From positions 1 to 60,958 of the forward strand of contig JAKFYD010000018.1 in NCBI GenBank assembly GCA_021731025.1: a stretch of 60,958 nt of DNA, in the 5' to 3' direction. The DNA is from Pseudobdellovibrionaceae bacterium (GTDB lineage: Bacteria; Bdellovibrionota; Bdellovibrionia; Bdellovibrionales; Bdellovibrionaceae). Each line of letters opens with the position of its first letter. Position 1 is the first letter of the stretch. The notes under the pieces are model-generated. The model had not been told where the DNA came from. It worked only from the letters and a program-made list of their open reading frames with translations, and did no database searches. This document shows positions 9,001 to 17,496 of this stretch, piece after piece. Position numbers and translations under genes: made by a program.

Positions 9001-9384
9001 GTGTTTAGATATGTTCTTTTATTAATCGCTGGTTTTGGTTCTGTTTCATTGGCTCAAGTGAATACACAGGATGCCACACTGAAATCGGTTGTGGTTGTTC
9101 GTGATGTTGTCGAGCTCAATTTTATTCCTCATTTTGTTCAATCAGCAATGGGCGATCTGCGTGATATGAAGACTGATCCTTCGTGCGCGACAGTGCGTGT
9201 GCAAGATAAATTTATCTACTGTGTATCTTCCGAAGGTAAATCAATTTTTGTGGGTTTACTTGATTCTATCTATGGATCTAGCAATGGGTGGGAAGTGATC
9301 AGCATCAAGTGGTTTGCCACCGCGGAAATTTCAGAAACAAAAGACGCTCAAGGCGGCCTGAGCTATTCAGTTCGAGTGAAGTAA
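9001..9384 (+). CDS. Small secreted protein of unknown function
   Basis: The 127-residue product starts at a GTG with a GAGGAG ribosome binding site 7-12 bases upstream; the nearby ATG at 8987 is out of frame. Residues 1-18 form a signal peptide ending SLA, so the mature protein begins QVNTQDATL. The rest has alternating short strands and two Cys (in PSCATVR and IYCVSSE) spaced for a disulfide. I do not recognise the family. A terminator separates it from the upstream nuclease, so it has its own promoter. Confidence 0.75.
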   Translation: MFRYVLLLIAGFGSVSLAQVNTQDATLKSVVVVRDVVELNFIPHFVQSAMGDLRDMKTDPSCATVRVQDKFIYCVSSEGKSIFVGLLDSIYGSSNGWEVISIKWFATAEISETKDAQGGLSYSVRVK

Positions 9385-9399
9385 TATCCGGATTTTGAG

Positions 9400-9424
9400 G
9401 CCAAATTCCGACTCGGTCTTTGGC
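9400..9424 (+). terminator. Weak hairpin after the small secreted protein gene
   Basis: GCCAAA at 9400-9405 pairs with TTTGGC at 9419-9424. The stem is short and no U-run follows, so terminator activity is doubtful. Confidence 0.25.
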
Positions 9425-9491
9425 GTTATCCTCGCATACCTACCTGGAATAAAGGACAGACAGCACTTAATTGGTTTTAGAGCTGTGAAGA

Positions 9492-9526
9492 GTCTCAAAA
9501 TGCGCGTCAGTGTATAATATTGAGAC
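9492..9526 (+). promoter_or_regulatory. Promoter with perfect -10 box flanked by an inverted repeat
   Basis: TATAAT lies at 9513-9518, 30 bases before the ATG at 9548. No good -35 box is found at 16-18 bases. The -10 box sits between GTCTCAA (9492-9498) and TTGAGAC (9520-9526), perfect complements. This could be an operator or a structured leader. A third copy, GTCTCAATA (9566-9574), lies inside the coding region and complements TATTGAGAC (9518-9526). Confidence 0.45.
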
Positions 9527-9547
9527 AGTCCTGAACGAGGAGTAGGT

Positions 9548-10036
9548 ATGTTATTAGCTCGTACAGTCTCAATAATCTTAAGCTTAATGCTTTCTATAAA
9601 CGCCTGGGCAATAAATCTGCGCGAAGGTGATATCTATCACGGAACAATTCACTCGGGTAAAACAAAGGGACAATCTTGTCAAATTCGAGTGCTCATGATT
9701 GACAACTCGAAGGGTATTTACAATTTGCTCATGTACAATAATAATATTTTGGATGGCAAGTCTTTCAATGCGCGACAGTATGAGACACAAATGACGGCCA
9801 TAGGAAGTTCGCGTTCTGTTCGAACTGAACAAGGAAAGTATATAACCAAATTTAACGAGCACGAAAATCTCCATGTGGATCTTAAAAATCAAGTTATCAG
9901 CGGTGCTACCATTTACAATCAAGCAAAGGAACTTCCAGAGGTAGTTATAAATTGCATCAACATGAAATTCCTACGTCGAGCAAATAGCCAGGTCTTAAGT
10001 TTAAAGCTGGGCCATAGCCAAGCCCCGCGTAATTGA
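9548..10036 (+). CDS. Secreted protein of unknown function
   Basis: The 162-residue product follows a GAGGAG site at 9537-9542, five bases from the ATG. Residues 1-21 are a signal peptide ending in NAWA. The mature part is beta-rich (for example YHGTIHSGKTKGQSCQIRVLM) and has Cys in GQSCQIRV and VINCINMK, which may form a disulfide. The family is not recognised. It is monocistronic, converges on pcnB with 29 bases between stops, and its start region is covered by an unusual set of inverted repeats that may control expression. Confidence 0.75.
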   Translation: MLLARTVSIILSLMLSINAWAINLREGDIYHGTIHSGKTKGQSCQIRVLMIDNSKGIYNLLMYNNNILDGKSFNARQYETQMTAIGSSRSVRTEQGKYITKFNEHENLHVDLKNQVISGATIYNQAKELPEVVINCINMKFLRRANSQVLSLKLGHSQAPRN

Positions 10037-10065
10037 TCACTCAAGTAGGACAACGTTGAACAGCC

Positions 10066-11265
10066 CTAAGATTTCAACTCATTCAACCAAAAATAAAAAT
10101 CATAACTCGGAATCAAGCCCTTTTGATAAGCGAAGGCCAAACTCAAAGGCAATGATTCATTCGATAGGAAAGCTTTTTTGCGTCGCTCGCCTTTTTTCAG
10201 GTAAAGATCTTTTCGGAGCAAGCTTGATTTCAGATGCAGAATTTTTAGGAAGACACTGATTTCCAATTTGAACATGCCCAGCTCTTCGCGGAAAAATTTG
10301 TTGAGCTGTGCATTTTCGGCAAGTGAATCATCGGAAAGATTCGCCTCGGGATTCATGGCGTGGAGATAACAGAAAGCTAAGATCGAAAATAAATCGACGG
10401 GCTCGGTCCAGGCTGCACAGGTTTTTTTAAGATCAATCAGAGTTTGCTCGAACAACAAAGACTTTTCTTTATCCAAGTACAAGCGGTGGATGCTGGGCAG
10501 GATCGCTGACAAAATATTTAAATCGAAAAGTTCGCTGAAAACTAAATGGGGTTCAGCCAGTTTCATAATTTTTAAATACTCTTCACGGCGGCGAGGCAGG
10601 GCCGATTTTTTAAGTTCGTCAGCGCAAGACACGGCAGCGGCGCGCAGCTCGGGTTCTAAACTGAAATTTAATTTATGAGCCAAGCGAATGGCTCGTAAGA
10701 TTCGAATCGAGTCTTCACAAAATCTTTCCTTGGGCGTGCCAATGACTCGAATGAGTCGCTTTTCAATGTCATCAAGGCCAGAGCAGTAATCAATTAAATT
10801 TTGTTTAACCGGATCATAGAATAAAGCATTTAAGGTAAAATCCCGACGTTGAGCATCCTCTTGAGCCGTTCCGAAATGATTGTCCCCTTGAATGGGTGCC
10901 GATGCCTTTTCTTCGATGGCCTCAGTGTTAGTTTCGATTTCGTTAAGAGTACTTTCTTCAGAAGAAATTTCCTCCACAGGAGCATTACGGCGAAAAGTGG
11001 CAACTTCATACTGTGTTGTCCCTCGCTTCACTAAAACTAAACGAAATCTTCGACCGATGATGTAGCTGTTGGAAACCTTTCGGCGAACTTGGTCAGGCAA
11101 TGCGCTGGTGGCGATATCATAATCTTTGGGATGTATTCCGACGATGAGATCGCGCACACATCCACCAACCAAATAACATTCAAACCCACTTTTTTGCAGT
11201 CGATCGACAATGGTGTAGGCTGTCGGATCAATCCAGTCTTGGTGAAGTGTTGGTTTGTGACTCAT
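10066..11265 (-). CDS. pcnB: Poly(A) polymerase / CCA-adding-type nucleotidyltransferase
   Basis: The 399-residue class II nucleotidyltransferase opens with YLVGGCVRDLIVG and PKDYDIATSA, which holds the two catalytic Asp. It continues with YIIGRRFRLVLV and EVATFRRN. The IIGRRFRL segment and the RRDFTLNALFYDP block, with the RIL-RAIRLAHKLNF helix after it, are typical of PcnB (poly(A) polymerase I) rather than bacterial CCA enzymes. An acidic insert of about 30 residues rich in Glu and Ser separates the head from the DNHFGTAQEDAQRRDF block. It should add 3' poly(A) tails to RNA and help its decay. In this lineage a closely related enzyme may do tRNA CCA addition, so activity needs direct test. 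Transcription is divergent from the hydrolase gene at 11375. Confidence 0.88.
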   Translation of the reverse strand: MSHKPTLHQDWIDPTAYTIVDRLQKSGFECYLVGGCVRDLIVGIHPKDYDIATSALPDQVRRKVSNSYIIGRRFRLVLVKRGTTQYEVATFRRNAPVEEISSEESTLNEIETNTEAIEEKASAPIQGDNHFGTAQEDAQRRDFTLNALFYDPVKQNLIDYCSGLDDIEKRLIRVIGTPKERFCEDSIRILRAIRLAHKLNFSLEPELRAAAVSCADELKKSALPRRREEYLKIMKLAEPHLVFSELFDLNILSAILPSIHRLYLDKEKSLLFEQTLIDLKKTCAAWTEPVDLFSILAFCYLHAMNPEANLSDDSLAENAQLNKFFREELGMFKLEISVFLKILHLKSSLLRKDLYLKKGERRKKAFLSNESLPLSLAFAYQKGLIPSYDFYFWLNELKS

Positions 11266-11374
11266 CGTTTTCGTTAACCTCGGATGCTGATGATCAACAA
11301 TGTACCTAATTTTCGCAATATTTAAAAGTTTCTCGAACGTGACTTTGAAAAAAGGAACTGTTGAAGTGGAATTT

Positions 11375-12187
11375 ATGGGATATTTACAGAAATTTCATTA
11401 CAAATTAACAGGTCCCGAAGCAGGGCGGCCTTGGGTTTTCTTGCACGGCCTAATGGGATATCTTCATAACTGGGCTTCGGTAATTCGAGCTCTTGATTCA
11501 ACCGAAAGGTGTTTGGTCTATGATCAGCGAGGTCATGGACAATCTTTCAAACCCGCTTCGGGGTTCAGTTCCCAAGATTATGCTCAGGATTTAAAAGAAA
11601 TAATTGATGAGCTTGGATTCCAAAAGATCACGCTTGTAGGTCACTCGATGGGGGGAAGAAACGCGCTGCACTTTGCATGGGCTTACCCAGACAGGGTTGA
11701 AAAATTGATCATTGAAGACATTGGACCCGAGAGTGATCCTCACAATTATCTTTACTATGAAAAAATGCTGAAGAGCATTCCGACGCCTTTTGCAACACGG
11801 ACCCAGGCTAAAGAATTTTTCGCAGAGGGCTTTTCCCAAGTTTTTCCAGTGAAAGAAGATCCACAAGTCTTAGCCAGTTTTTTGATCGCCAATTTGAAAG
11901 AAAATGATTCCGGTTTGTTGGATTGGCAGTTCTCTAGCATAGGAATGATTGATTCTGTACGCCAAGGTCGCTCTCAAGACTCTTGGAGTATGGTGCAAAG
12001 TTTAAAAATGCCGACTCTTTGGATCCGCGGCGAAAACTCGAAAGAGCTAAAGCCGGAGACTTTCCAAAAGATTTTAGAATCAAACAAGATGATTCAAGGC
12101 GTTACAGTTCCTCGAGCGGGCCATTGGGTTCATTCGGAGAATCGCGAAGACTTTGTAGCTGCGCTGAAAAAATTTGTGGGGTTATGA
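11375..12187 (+). CDS. Alpha/beta hydrolase (esterase-like)
   Basis: The frame is open from an ATG at 11300, but the family N-terminus (FHYKLTGPE followed by VFLHGLMG) fits a start at the ATG at 11375, giving 270 residues. Motifs are the oxyanion segment FLHGLMGYLHNW, an early Asp-rich DQRGHGQS, the nucleophile elbow GHSMGGRNA and the catalytic His in PRAGHWVHSE. The nearest family is the YbfF-like or epoxide-hydrolase-like group of carboxylesterases. The substrate cannot be told from sequence. It is not linked to any pathway by neighbours: pcnB is divergent and the helicase downstream has its own probable promoter. Confidence 0.85.
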   Translation: MGYLQKFHYKLTGPEAGRPWVFLHGLMGYLHNWASVIRALDSTERCLVYDQRGHGQSFKPASGFSSQDYAQDLKEIIDELGFQKITLVGHSMGGRNALHFAWAYPDRVEKLIIEDIGPESDPHNYLYYEKMLKSIPTPFATRTQAKEFFAEGFSQVFPVKEDPQVLASFLIANLKENDSGLLDWQFSSIGMIDSVRQGRSQDSWSMVQSLKMPTLWIRGENSKELKPETFQKILESNKMIQGVTVPRAGHWVHSENREDFVAALKKFVGL

Positions 12188-12193
12188 CAGGCT

Positions 12194-12222
12194 TTGACAA
12201 TAGGCCATGGGCTCAGTAGTTT
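12194..12222 (+). promoter_or_regulatory. Possible sigma-70 promoter for the DEAD-box helicase
   Basis: TTGACA at 12194-12199 is followed after 17 bases by TAGTTT at 12217-12222, a weak -10. The transcript would begin about 22 bases before the helicase start. Confidence 0.35.
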
Positions 12223-12250
12223 GAGTTTTTTCTGAGTTCAGGAGTTGTTT

Positions 12251-13879
12251 TTGAAGTTCGCCGAGTTAAATTTAGAATCAAGGTTACTGAAAAATATTGA
12301 GAATCTCGGGTATAAAGAAGCCACACCCATTCAAGAACAGGCCATTCCCCACATCATTAATGGGAAAGACGTTGCTGGTTTAGCGCAAACAGGAACAGGT
12401 AAAACTGCGGCCTTTGTCATTCCACTGATTGAAAGAATTTTGCTGGGTCAGAAAAATCCTACAGAGCTACAAGGGGAAGAAAAAGAAAGATACGAGCAAC
12501 GTGCCTTCAAAGACTGGAAGGGAAATCATTTCGTCATGATTTTAGTTCCTACTCGTGAGCTCGCCGAACAAGTCCAAGAAAATATTCAAAAACTGACTGT
12601 AGATACGGGATTAAAAGCTTTCGCTATCTATGGTGGTACTGGCTATGATCGACAGAAAGAAGCTTTTCGCAACGGTCTTCAATTTGTGGTCGCAACACCA
12701 GGCCGTCTGATCGATCTTTATAAAGAAAATGTTATCGATTTAAAACAAGTTCGCGGCGTTGTCTTTGATGAAGCTGATCGCATGTTCGATATGGGATTCA
12801 AAGATGACATGAGTTACCTGCTTCAACGAATTCCACGCGAGCGCCAATTTTTAGTTTTCAGCGCGACTTTAAATTTTGATGTTTTAAATACAGCTTACCA
12901 ATTTGGAGCTGATCCTGTTGAGTTCAATATCAGTCGCGATCAAACTAAGGCTGAAAATGTTCGCGACGAGATTTTTCATGTCGGCGACAACGAAAAACCT
13001 CTGCATCTCTTATCAGTTCTGAAAAAATATAAACCTCAACAGGCTATAATATTCACGAATTTCAAAGTGAATGTTGAAAGAATTGCGCAATTCCTGACGG
13101 AAAATGAACTTCCGGCGATGGCGATTTCCAGTTTGATCACTCAAGCGCAAAGAACCAAAGTCATGCAGCAATTTAAAGCTGAAAATCATTTAAACATTCT
13201 GGTTGCAACGGATGTAGCGGCCCGAGGTTTAGATATCAAAGGTGTTGATCTGGTCATCAATTACGAATTGCCTATGGATTGCGAATCTTACGTGCATCGT
13301 ATCGGTCGCACGGGTCGTGCTGGCAGTGAAGGAAGAGCTTTCAGTTTAGTTTCGGATCGAGATATTGATTCGCTTTCTCGCATTGAAGATTATTTGAAAC
13401 ACAAACTGACTATTGGGTTTTTAGAGAATCAAGATTTACTGACAGATTTTAAACCGTTCCCGCGGTACAATTCGGGATCGGTGAAACGCAGTCCTCATGC
13501 TCAGTCCGAGGGCGGGCGAGATCGCCGTCCTGAACGCAGTAAAAACTTCCGTCAACGTGAAGACCGGGGGCCTCGATCAGGCGGGCCGAAAGAGCCAAGA
13601 TCATCTGATCAAGATCAGCACCGCAACAAGCGTCACGCCAATACCAATGGCAAACATCCTCCAACTTCGCGACCTGCGGGCGAGGGCAGCAGTAAAGCTC
13701 CTCATGCTAAAGCAGCTCACGGAGCTAAATCTCATGCTCACAAAGAACAACGTCATCCCAAATCCGCGGGATCGTCCCATCCACGACGAGATTTCAAACG
13801 TCAGGCTCCAACATTGAAAAAACAAACTTCAATGAAACAAAAAGTCGTAGGATTTTTTAAATCTATAATTGGTAAATAA
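12251..13879 (+). CDS. DEAD-box ATP-dependent RNA helicase
   Basis: The protein is about 542 residues. The frame also allows a TTG at 12245, but AGGAG at 12240-12244 would touch that codon, whereas it is six bases from the TTG at 12251, which I prefer. The Q motif (FAELNLESRLL, ATPIQEQAIP), motif I AQTGTGKTA, Ia PTRELAEQV, II DEADRMFDMGF, III SATLNF, V ATDVAARGLDIKGVD and VI HRIGRTGRAG are all present. Motif I is followed by an insert of about 35 residues rich in Lys and Glu before VPTRELA. The last 125 residues or so form a basic, low-complexity tail rich in Arg, Ser, His and Gly that should bind RNA. It resembles RhlE/RhlB-type helicases that remodel ribosomal RNA or assist mRNA decay. TTG starts often lower expression. 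Confidence 0.93.
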   Translation: MKFAELNLESRLLKNIENLGYKEATPIQEQAIPHIINGKDVAGLAQTGTGKTAAFVIPLIERILLGQKNPTELQGEEKERYEQRAFKDWKGNHFVMILVPTRELAEQVQENIQKLTVDTGLKAFAIYGGTGYDRQKEAFRNGLQFVVATPGRLIDLYKENVIDLKQVRGVVFDEADRMFDMGFKDDMSYLLQRIPRERQFLVFSATLNFDVLNTAYQFGADPVEFNISRDQTKAENVRDEIFHVGDNEKPLHLLSVLKKYKPQQAIIFTNFKVNVERIAQFLTENELPAMAISSLITQAQRTKVMQQFKAENHLNILVATDVAARGLDIKGVDLVINYELPMDCESYVHRIGRTGRAGSEGRAFSLVSDRDIDSLSRIEDYLKHKLTIGFLENQDLLTDFKPFPRYNSGSVKRSPHAQSEGGRDRRPERSKNFRQREDRGPRSGGPKEPRSSDQDQHRNKRHANTNGKHPPTSRPAGEGSSKAPHAKAAHGAKSHAHKEQRHPKSAGSSHPRRDFKRQAPTLKKQTSMKQKVVGFFKSIIGK

Positions 13880-13948
13880 TGAATATTCTGAGGACGCCGC
13901 AGGGAGGCCGACGGAGGAGAACGCGGAGATTTAAGTTTTAATAGATGC

Positions 13949-14485
13949 TTAGAGCCAGTTGAAGTTGCTCATCATCTGATTGCATTGAGTTAATGTTTTT
14001 TTGAAACTGGCTCTTTCATCCGTGCAAGTCAGGATAACGATTTTTGAACCTTTGTGAAAAATAAGTTGTCTGACCTGCTGATTTTTATTTTTTTGATAGA
14101 GATCCACCAGCAGAGCATTGCTGCCGCCCATCTTCAAAGGCTTAGTTCCCAAAATCTCGAAACCAAATTGAGGGTATTCTTTCATCCACTTCTTCGCGTA
14201 AGAATCTAAGTTTTGTTTGCTCGAGACTTGATCCATCTTCAGTGAAAGTTCAGCGCTCTTTGAGAGAGATTTGCTTTTAGAGATGTATTTGTAACTCATC
14301 GGGGAAGAAAGATTTTCATCGGGCGCAAGAACCCAATCGGTGCCCACTGTTTTTAAAGAAAAACCATGGCCTCGATAAAACAAACCAAACGAAGGGTCAG
14401 TTAAAATTGAAGAACTTGTAACCGGGAAAGGTGCTGCAAGAACTTGAGAGCTAAAAAATAAAAACAGCAGTGCAAAACATTTCAT
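13949..14485 (-). CDS. Secreted protein of unknown function
   Basis: The 178-residue product has a signal peptide (residues 1-17, ending VLAA). The mature part has a two-layer alpha/beta pattern: GHGFSLKTVGTDWVL near the start, then SALLVDLYQ-type strands, a CTDER motif and a C-terminal helix with Cys. The pattern recalls the PsbP/DcrB-like small domains, but I cannot confirm this by eye. Its start lies two bases after the stop of the MutY-propeller gene, so the two share a transcript. No terminator is evident in the 69 bases between it and the convergent helicase gene. Confidence 0.75.
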   Translation of the reverse strand: MKCFALLFLFFSSQVLAAPFPVTSSSILTDPSFGLFYRGHGFSLKTVGTDWVLAPDENLSSPMSYKYISKSKSLSKSAELSLKMDQVSSKQNLDSYAKKWMKEYPQFGFEILGTKPLKMGGSNALLVDLYQKNKNQQVRQLIFHKGSKIVILTCTDERASFKKTLTQCNQMMSNFNWL

Positions 14486-14487
14486 TC

Positions 14488-16506
14488 TTAAATTTTAGCT
14501 TGTTTTGGAGCCTCAAGGCAAGGGCCTCTCTCTTTCGGCCATTCCATCAAATAAATATGAGAGCTTTCCCCTTTGCGAACTGTAAAGACAAGCAAGCGGG
14601 GATTGTTTTGATTCACAATAGGATCGAATAAAGATTGCCCTGGAGCTGATAAAAGCACCTGAGTGCACTGTTTTTTAAGATCATAAAGAATAATGCGGTA
14701 GTTAGCAGCGCCCGCAGGCTTTTCACTGATAAGCCATTGATCGTCTTCGGGACCCCAGCTGGCGCTTTGCCAATCTCCTTGCGTGGTTAAAAGCTCTTGG
14801 ACGTTAGCCTTGCTTGAGCTTTTTAAACGCAAAGACTGAGTCCGGGTGGCTTCATCTTTTTCGATCCAAAGTATCTCTGGACCTGTTGGAGCAACTTCAG
14901 GGCGCAGAATAAGGCTTTTTCCCTGAGCTTGAATCAATTTGGGCGCTTGCAAGGGCGCAGTCAGGGAATATAGCCCGGCTGGTTGTCGACTTCGCGAAAT
15001 GAAATAAACAGAATTTTGTTTATCATAATTTTTAAGCTGACTGGTGGGCTCGCTATCGAGCCCTGGCGACTTGGTCCATCTATGAATTTCGTTTCCAAAA
15101 AAATCACTGCTGTAAATTTCCAATCGATCCTGATGGCGGGCCAGTTCTTCACGGCTGATAAAGGATTCTTTAATTTCATCCGTGGTGGAACTGTAAACAA
15201 TTTCATTCATATTCAAGTAGTGAGGATAATAGACATCGCCATCCTGAAAGGTCACTCGACGCTCAGTCAGCTTTTGGAAGTTCAATTCGTAAGCTTGGTT
15301 GTTCTTGTGCTGAGGGCGCTGACTGCTGACATAAAGTAAGCGATCCCCATTGCGATTAAATTGGGGAGAATGATTCTGACCTAAAAAAGTTAATGGTCGA
15401 GCGCCGATTCCTAAGATGGCATCAGGTCCCTGAATGGTCAGCTGATTGGGGAGAACTTTTTTATTCTGACAAGCGCCTAAAAGGAGTGTGGCGATAAAAA
15501 GACTCAGCGTGCCTGATTTGCGCGCCCAATTTAAAACTTTTTGTAAAAGGGAAGAAGGATTTATTTTTTTAAGTTCATCGGGACTCACCCATTTTAAATT
15601 TCCTGATTTTTTACTCAGCGAGGTTTTTTCACTCAGACGAACAAAGATATTATACTTCGTGATGTTGTGTCGCAAATGATAGTCCTTTGGCTTTTTTTCT
15701 AACTTTTGAAACTCTCCTGGAAAAACCCAGTGGCTTTTCAAAAAAGGCGCTGTTTCATTCTGCACCAAAACAAATTTATCGTCTTTAAAAATCAAGTCGG
15801 GTTGCCAAATCCAGTTCTCTAATTTTTCTTTGGGTTTCGATAAGGGCAATACTGAGGTCAAGTTTTCAGCGTAAGCCACACAAGTTTTTTGCCAAGGACA
15901 AAGTAAACAGGATGGACTTCGGGGAGTGCAAATAGTTGCACCCAACTCCATCAAAGCCTGGTTCACCAAATGAGGTTCATCGCTTTGTGCAAGATCATCG
16001 GCAAGACTTTGCAATTGTAATCTTTCTGCCGTCTTCCACCACTCTAATTTTAAACCATAATAACGTGAAAGTACGCGAATGACATTGCCATCAAGGACGC
16101 CCACTTTTTCACCAAAGGCGAGACTGGCCACAGCACGTGAGGTGTAAGGACCAAAACCAGGGAGTTCGATCAATTCATCAGCTCGATTCGGAAAACCTTC
16201 TTGGTGCAAGTGCTGTGCGGATTTGTGCAGATTGCGTGCGCGACTGTAATAGCCAAGACCAGCCCATTGCTCGTAAACTTCTTGAAGCTCAGCTAGGGCT
16301 AAGCTTTTGAGAGTTGGAAATTGGCGCAGAAATCTTTCGTAGTAAGGTAAAACAGCTTGCACAGTTGTTTGTTGCAGCATCACTTCAGAGATCCAAATTT
16401 TGTAAGGATCGCGATCAATACGCCATGGCAGAGGTCTAAAAACTCTTTGATACCACTCCAAAAGGAGTTGCCGAGTTTTTGTTAGCGAAATTTTTGTTTT
16501 GGCCAT
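14488..16506 (-). CDS. mutY: MutY adenine glycosylase fused in frame to a lipoprotein-like beta-propeller
   Basis: Residues 1 to about 330 form a complete MutY, which removes adenine from 8-oxoG:A pairs. It has the catalytic Glu in SEVMLQQTTV, the helix-hairpin-helix ELPGFGPYTSRAV, the catalytic Asp in VLDGNVIRV, the 4Fe-4S cluster Cys pattern C-x6-C-x2-C-x5-C (ICTPRSPSCLLCPWQKTC) and a short NUDIX-like 8-oxoG recognition domain ending WVSPDELKKI. Without a stop the frame continues into a hydrophobic stretch and a canonical lipobox LGAC (Cys346), then about 325 residues with TolB/PD40-type beta-propeller repeats (for example FNRNGDRLLYVSSQ). No ATG or TTG lies just before the signal; a GTG (in WVSPDEL) would give a 38-residue leader. 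Either one membrane-anchored fusion or two products from one frame is possible. It forms an operon with the gene at 13949. Confidence 0.88.
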   Translation of the reverse strand: MAKTKISLTKTRQLLLEWYQRVFRPLPWRIDRDPYKIWISEVMLQQTTVQAVLPYYERFLRQFPTLKSLALAELQEVYEQWAGLGYYSRARNLHKSAQHLHQEGFPNRADELIELPGFGPYTSRAVASLAFGEKVGVLDGNVIRVLSRYYGLKLEWWKTAERLQLQSLADDLAQSDEPHLVNQALMELGATICTPRSPSCLLCPWQKTCVAYAENLTSVLPLSKPKEKLENWIWQPDLIFKDDKFVLVQNETAPFLKSHWVFPGEFQKLEKKPKDYHLRHNITKYNIFVRLSEKTSLSKKSGNLKWVSPDELKKINPSSLLQKVLNWARKSGTLSLFIATLLLGACQNKKVLPNQLTIQGPDAILGIGARPLTFLGQNHSPQFNRNGDRLLYVSSQRPQHKNNQAYELNFQKLTERRVTFQDGDVYYPHYLNMNEIVYSSTTDEIKESFISREELARHQDRLEIYSSDFFGNEIHRWTKSPGLDSEPTSQLKNYDKQNSVYFISRSRQPAGLYSLTAPLQAPKLIQAQGKSLILRPEVAPTGPEILWIEKDEATRTQSLRLKSSSKANVQELLTTQGDWQSASWGPEDDQWLISEKPAGAANYRIILYDLKKQCTQVLLSAPGQSLFDPIVNQNNPRLLVFTVRKGESSHIYLMEWPKERGPCLEAPKQAKI

Positions 16507-16563
16507 AGCTTGTCACTTGATAAAGTCTTTGTTTCTGTTCTCTTTATCTACAATAATAGGTCT

Positions 16564-17496
16564 ATGGAATTCAAGCCTTTGAGTGGACGCTTAAGTCCAA
16601 GATTTGCTGCAGTTAAGACTTTCTTTCGATTGCCTCACGTTCCCATTGAAGAAAATTACGATGTGGGAATTTTTGGTATTCCTTCGGATTTAGGAGTCTC
16701 TTACCGTCCCGGAGCGCGATTCGCGCCGACTCAGGTGCGAGAATTCTCCAGTTTAGGCCGAGGCTTTCATTGGTCTCGTGGGGTTAACATCTTCGAAAAG
16801 CTAAAAGCTGCTGATATTGGGGATTGTCCTGTGACACCCTTGAGTATCGATCAAACCATGAAGCAAATTGAAGACTACGTTAGTCAACTGTTGAAGCTTA
16901 AGAAAAAGTTTCTTGCTGTTGGGGGAGATCACTCAAACACTTTGCCCATTTTGCGAGCTTTGAAAAAACATTACGGTCAACCTTTGGCCTTCATTCACTT
17001 TGACGCTCACTTGGACACCTATCCTGCAGCTTGGGGCTGTGAGTATCATCACGGAGCTTTTGCTCGTCATGCGGTGGAAGAGGGGTTAGTTGATCCCACG
17101 CAAATGCTGCAAATTGGGTTGCGTGGTCCTTTGGCAGCGCCTGAAGATTTAGACTTTGCGAAAAAACATAAGATCACGGCGATAACTGTGGATGATGTGC
17201 GTGCTGGTCATTTGAATGACTTTGTAAAAAAATTGCCAGTTTTCAAATCAACGCCAACTTATATTAGTTATGATATTGATTGTTTAGATCCTGCTTATGC
17301 TCCGGGAACGGGAACGCCGGTGCCTGGAGGATTGACGACTTACGAAACTCAAAAAATTCTTCAGAATTTAAAAATCCCAAATCTTGTGGGTGCTGATCTG
17401 GTCGAGATTTGTCCTGCCTATGATCCTTCGAACATCACGGCATTAGCGGGAGTGGATTTTATGTTCGAAGCACTGTCGCTGATGGCCCTTAATTAA
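16564..17496 (+). CDS. speB: Agmatinase / arginase-family ureohydrolase
   Basis: The frame is open from a TTG at 16510, but the ATG at 16564, preceded by AGGT, fits the family length (310 residues) and avoids the mutY start. Manganese-site motifs are present: GGDHSNTLP, HFDAHLDTYP and YDIDCLDPAYAPGTGTP. YRPGARFAPTQVRE near the N-terminus is also diagnostic. The likely reaction is hydrolysis of agmatine to putrescine and urea, though guanidinobutyrase and similar enzymes share all these motifs. No arginine decarboxylase is in view. The 3' end overlaps the convergent response-regulator gene by 8 bases. Confidence 0.9.
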   Translation: MEFKPLSGRLSPRFAAVKTFFRLPHVPIEENYDVGIFGIPSDLGVSYRPGARFAPTQVREFSSLGRGFHWSRGVNIFEKLKAADIGDCPVTPLSIDQTMKQIEDYVSQLLKLKKKFLAVGGDHSNTLPILRALKKHYGQPLAFIHFDAHLDTYPAAWGCEYHHGAFARHAVEEGLVDPTQMLQIGLRGPLAAPEDLDFAKKHKITAITVDDVRAGHLNDFVKKLPVFKSTPTYISYDIDCLDPAYAPGTGTPVPGGLTTYETQKILQNLKIPNLVGADLVEICPAYDPSNITALAGVDFMFEALSLMALN

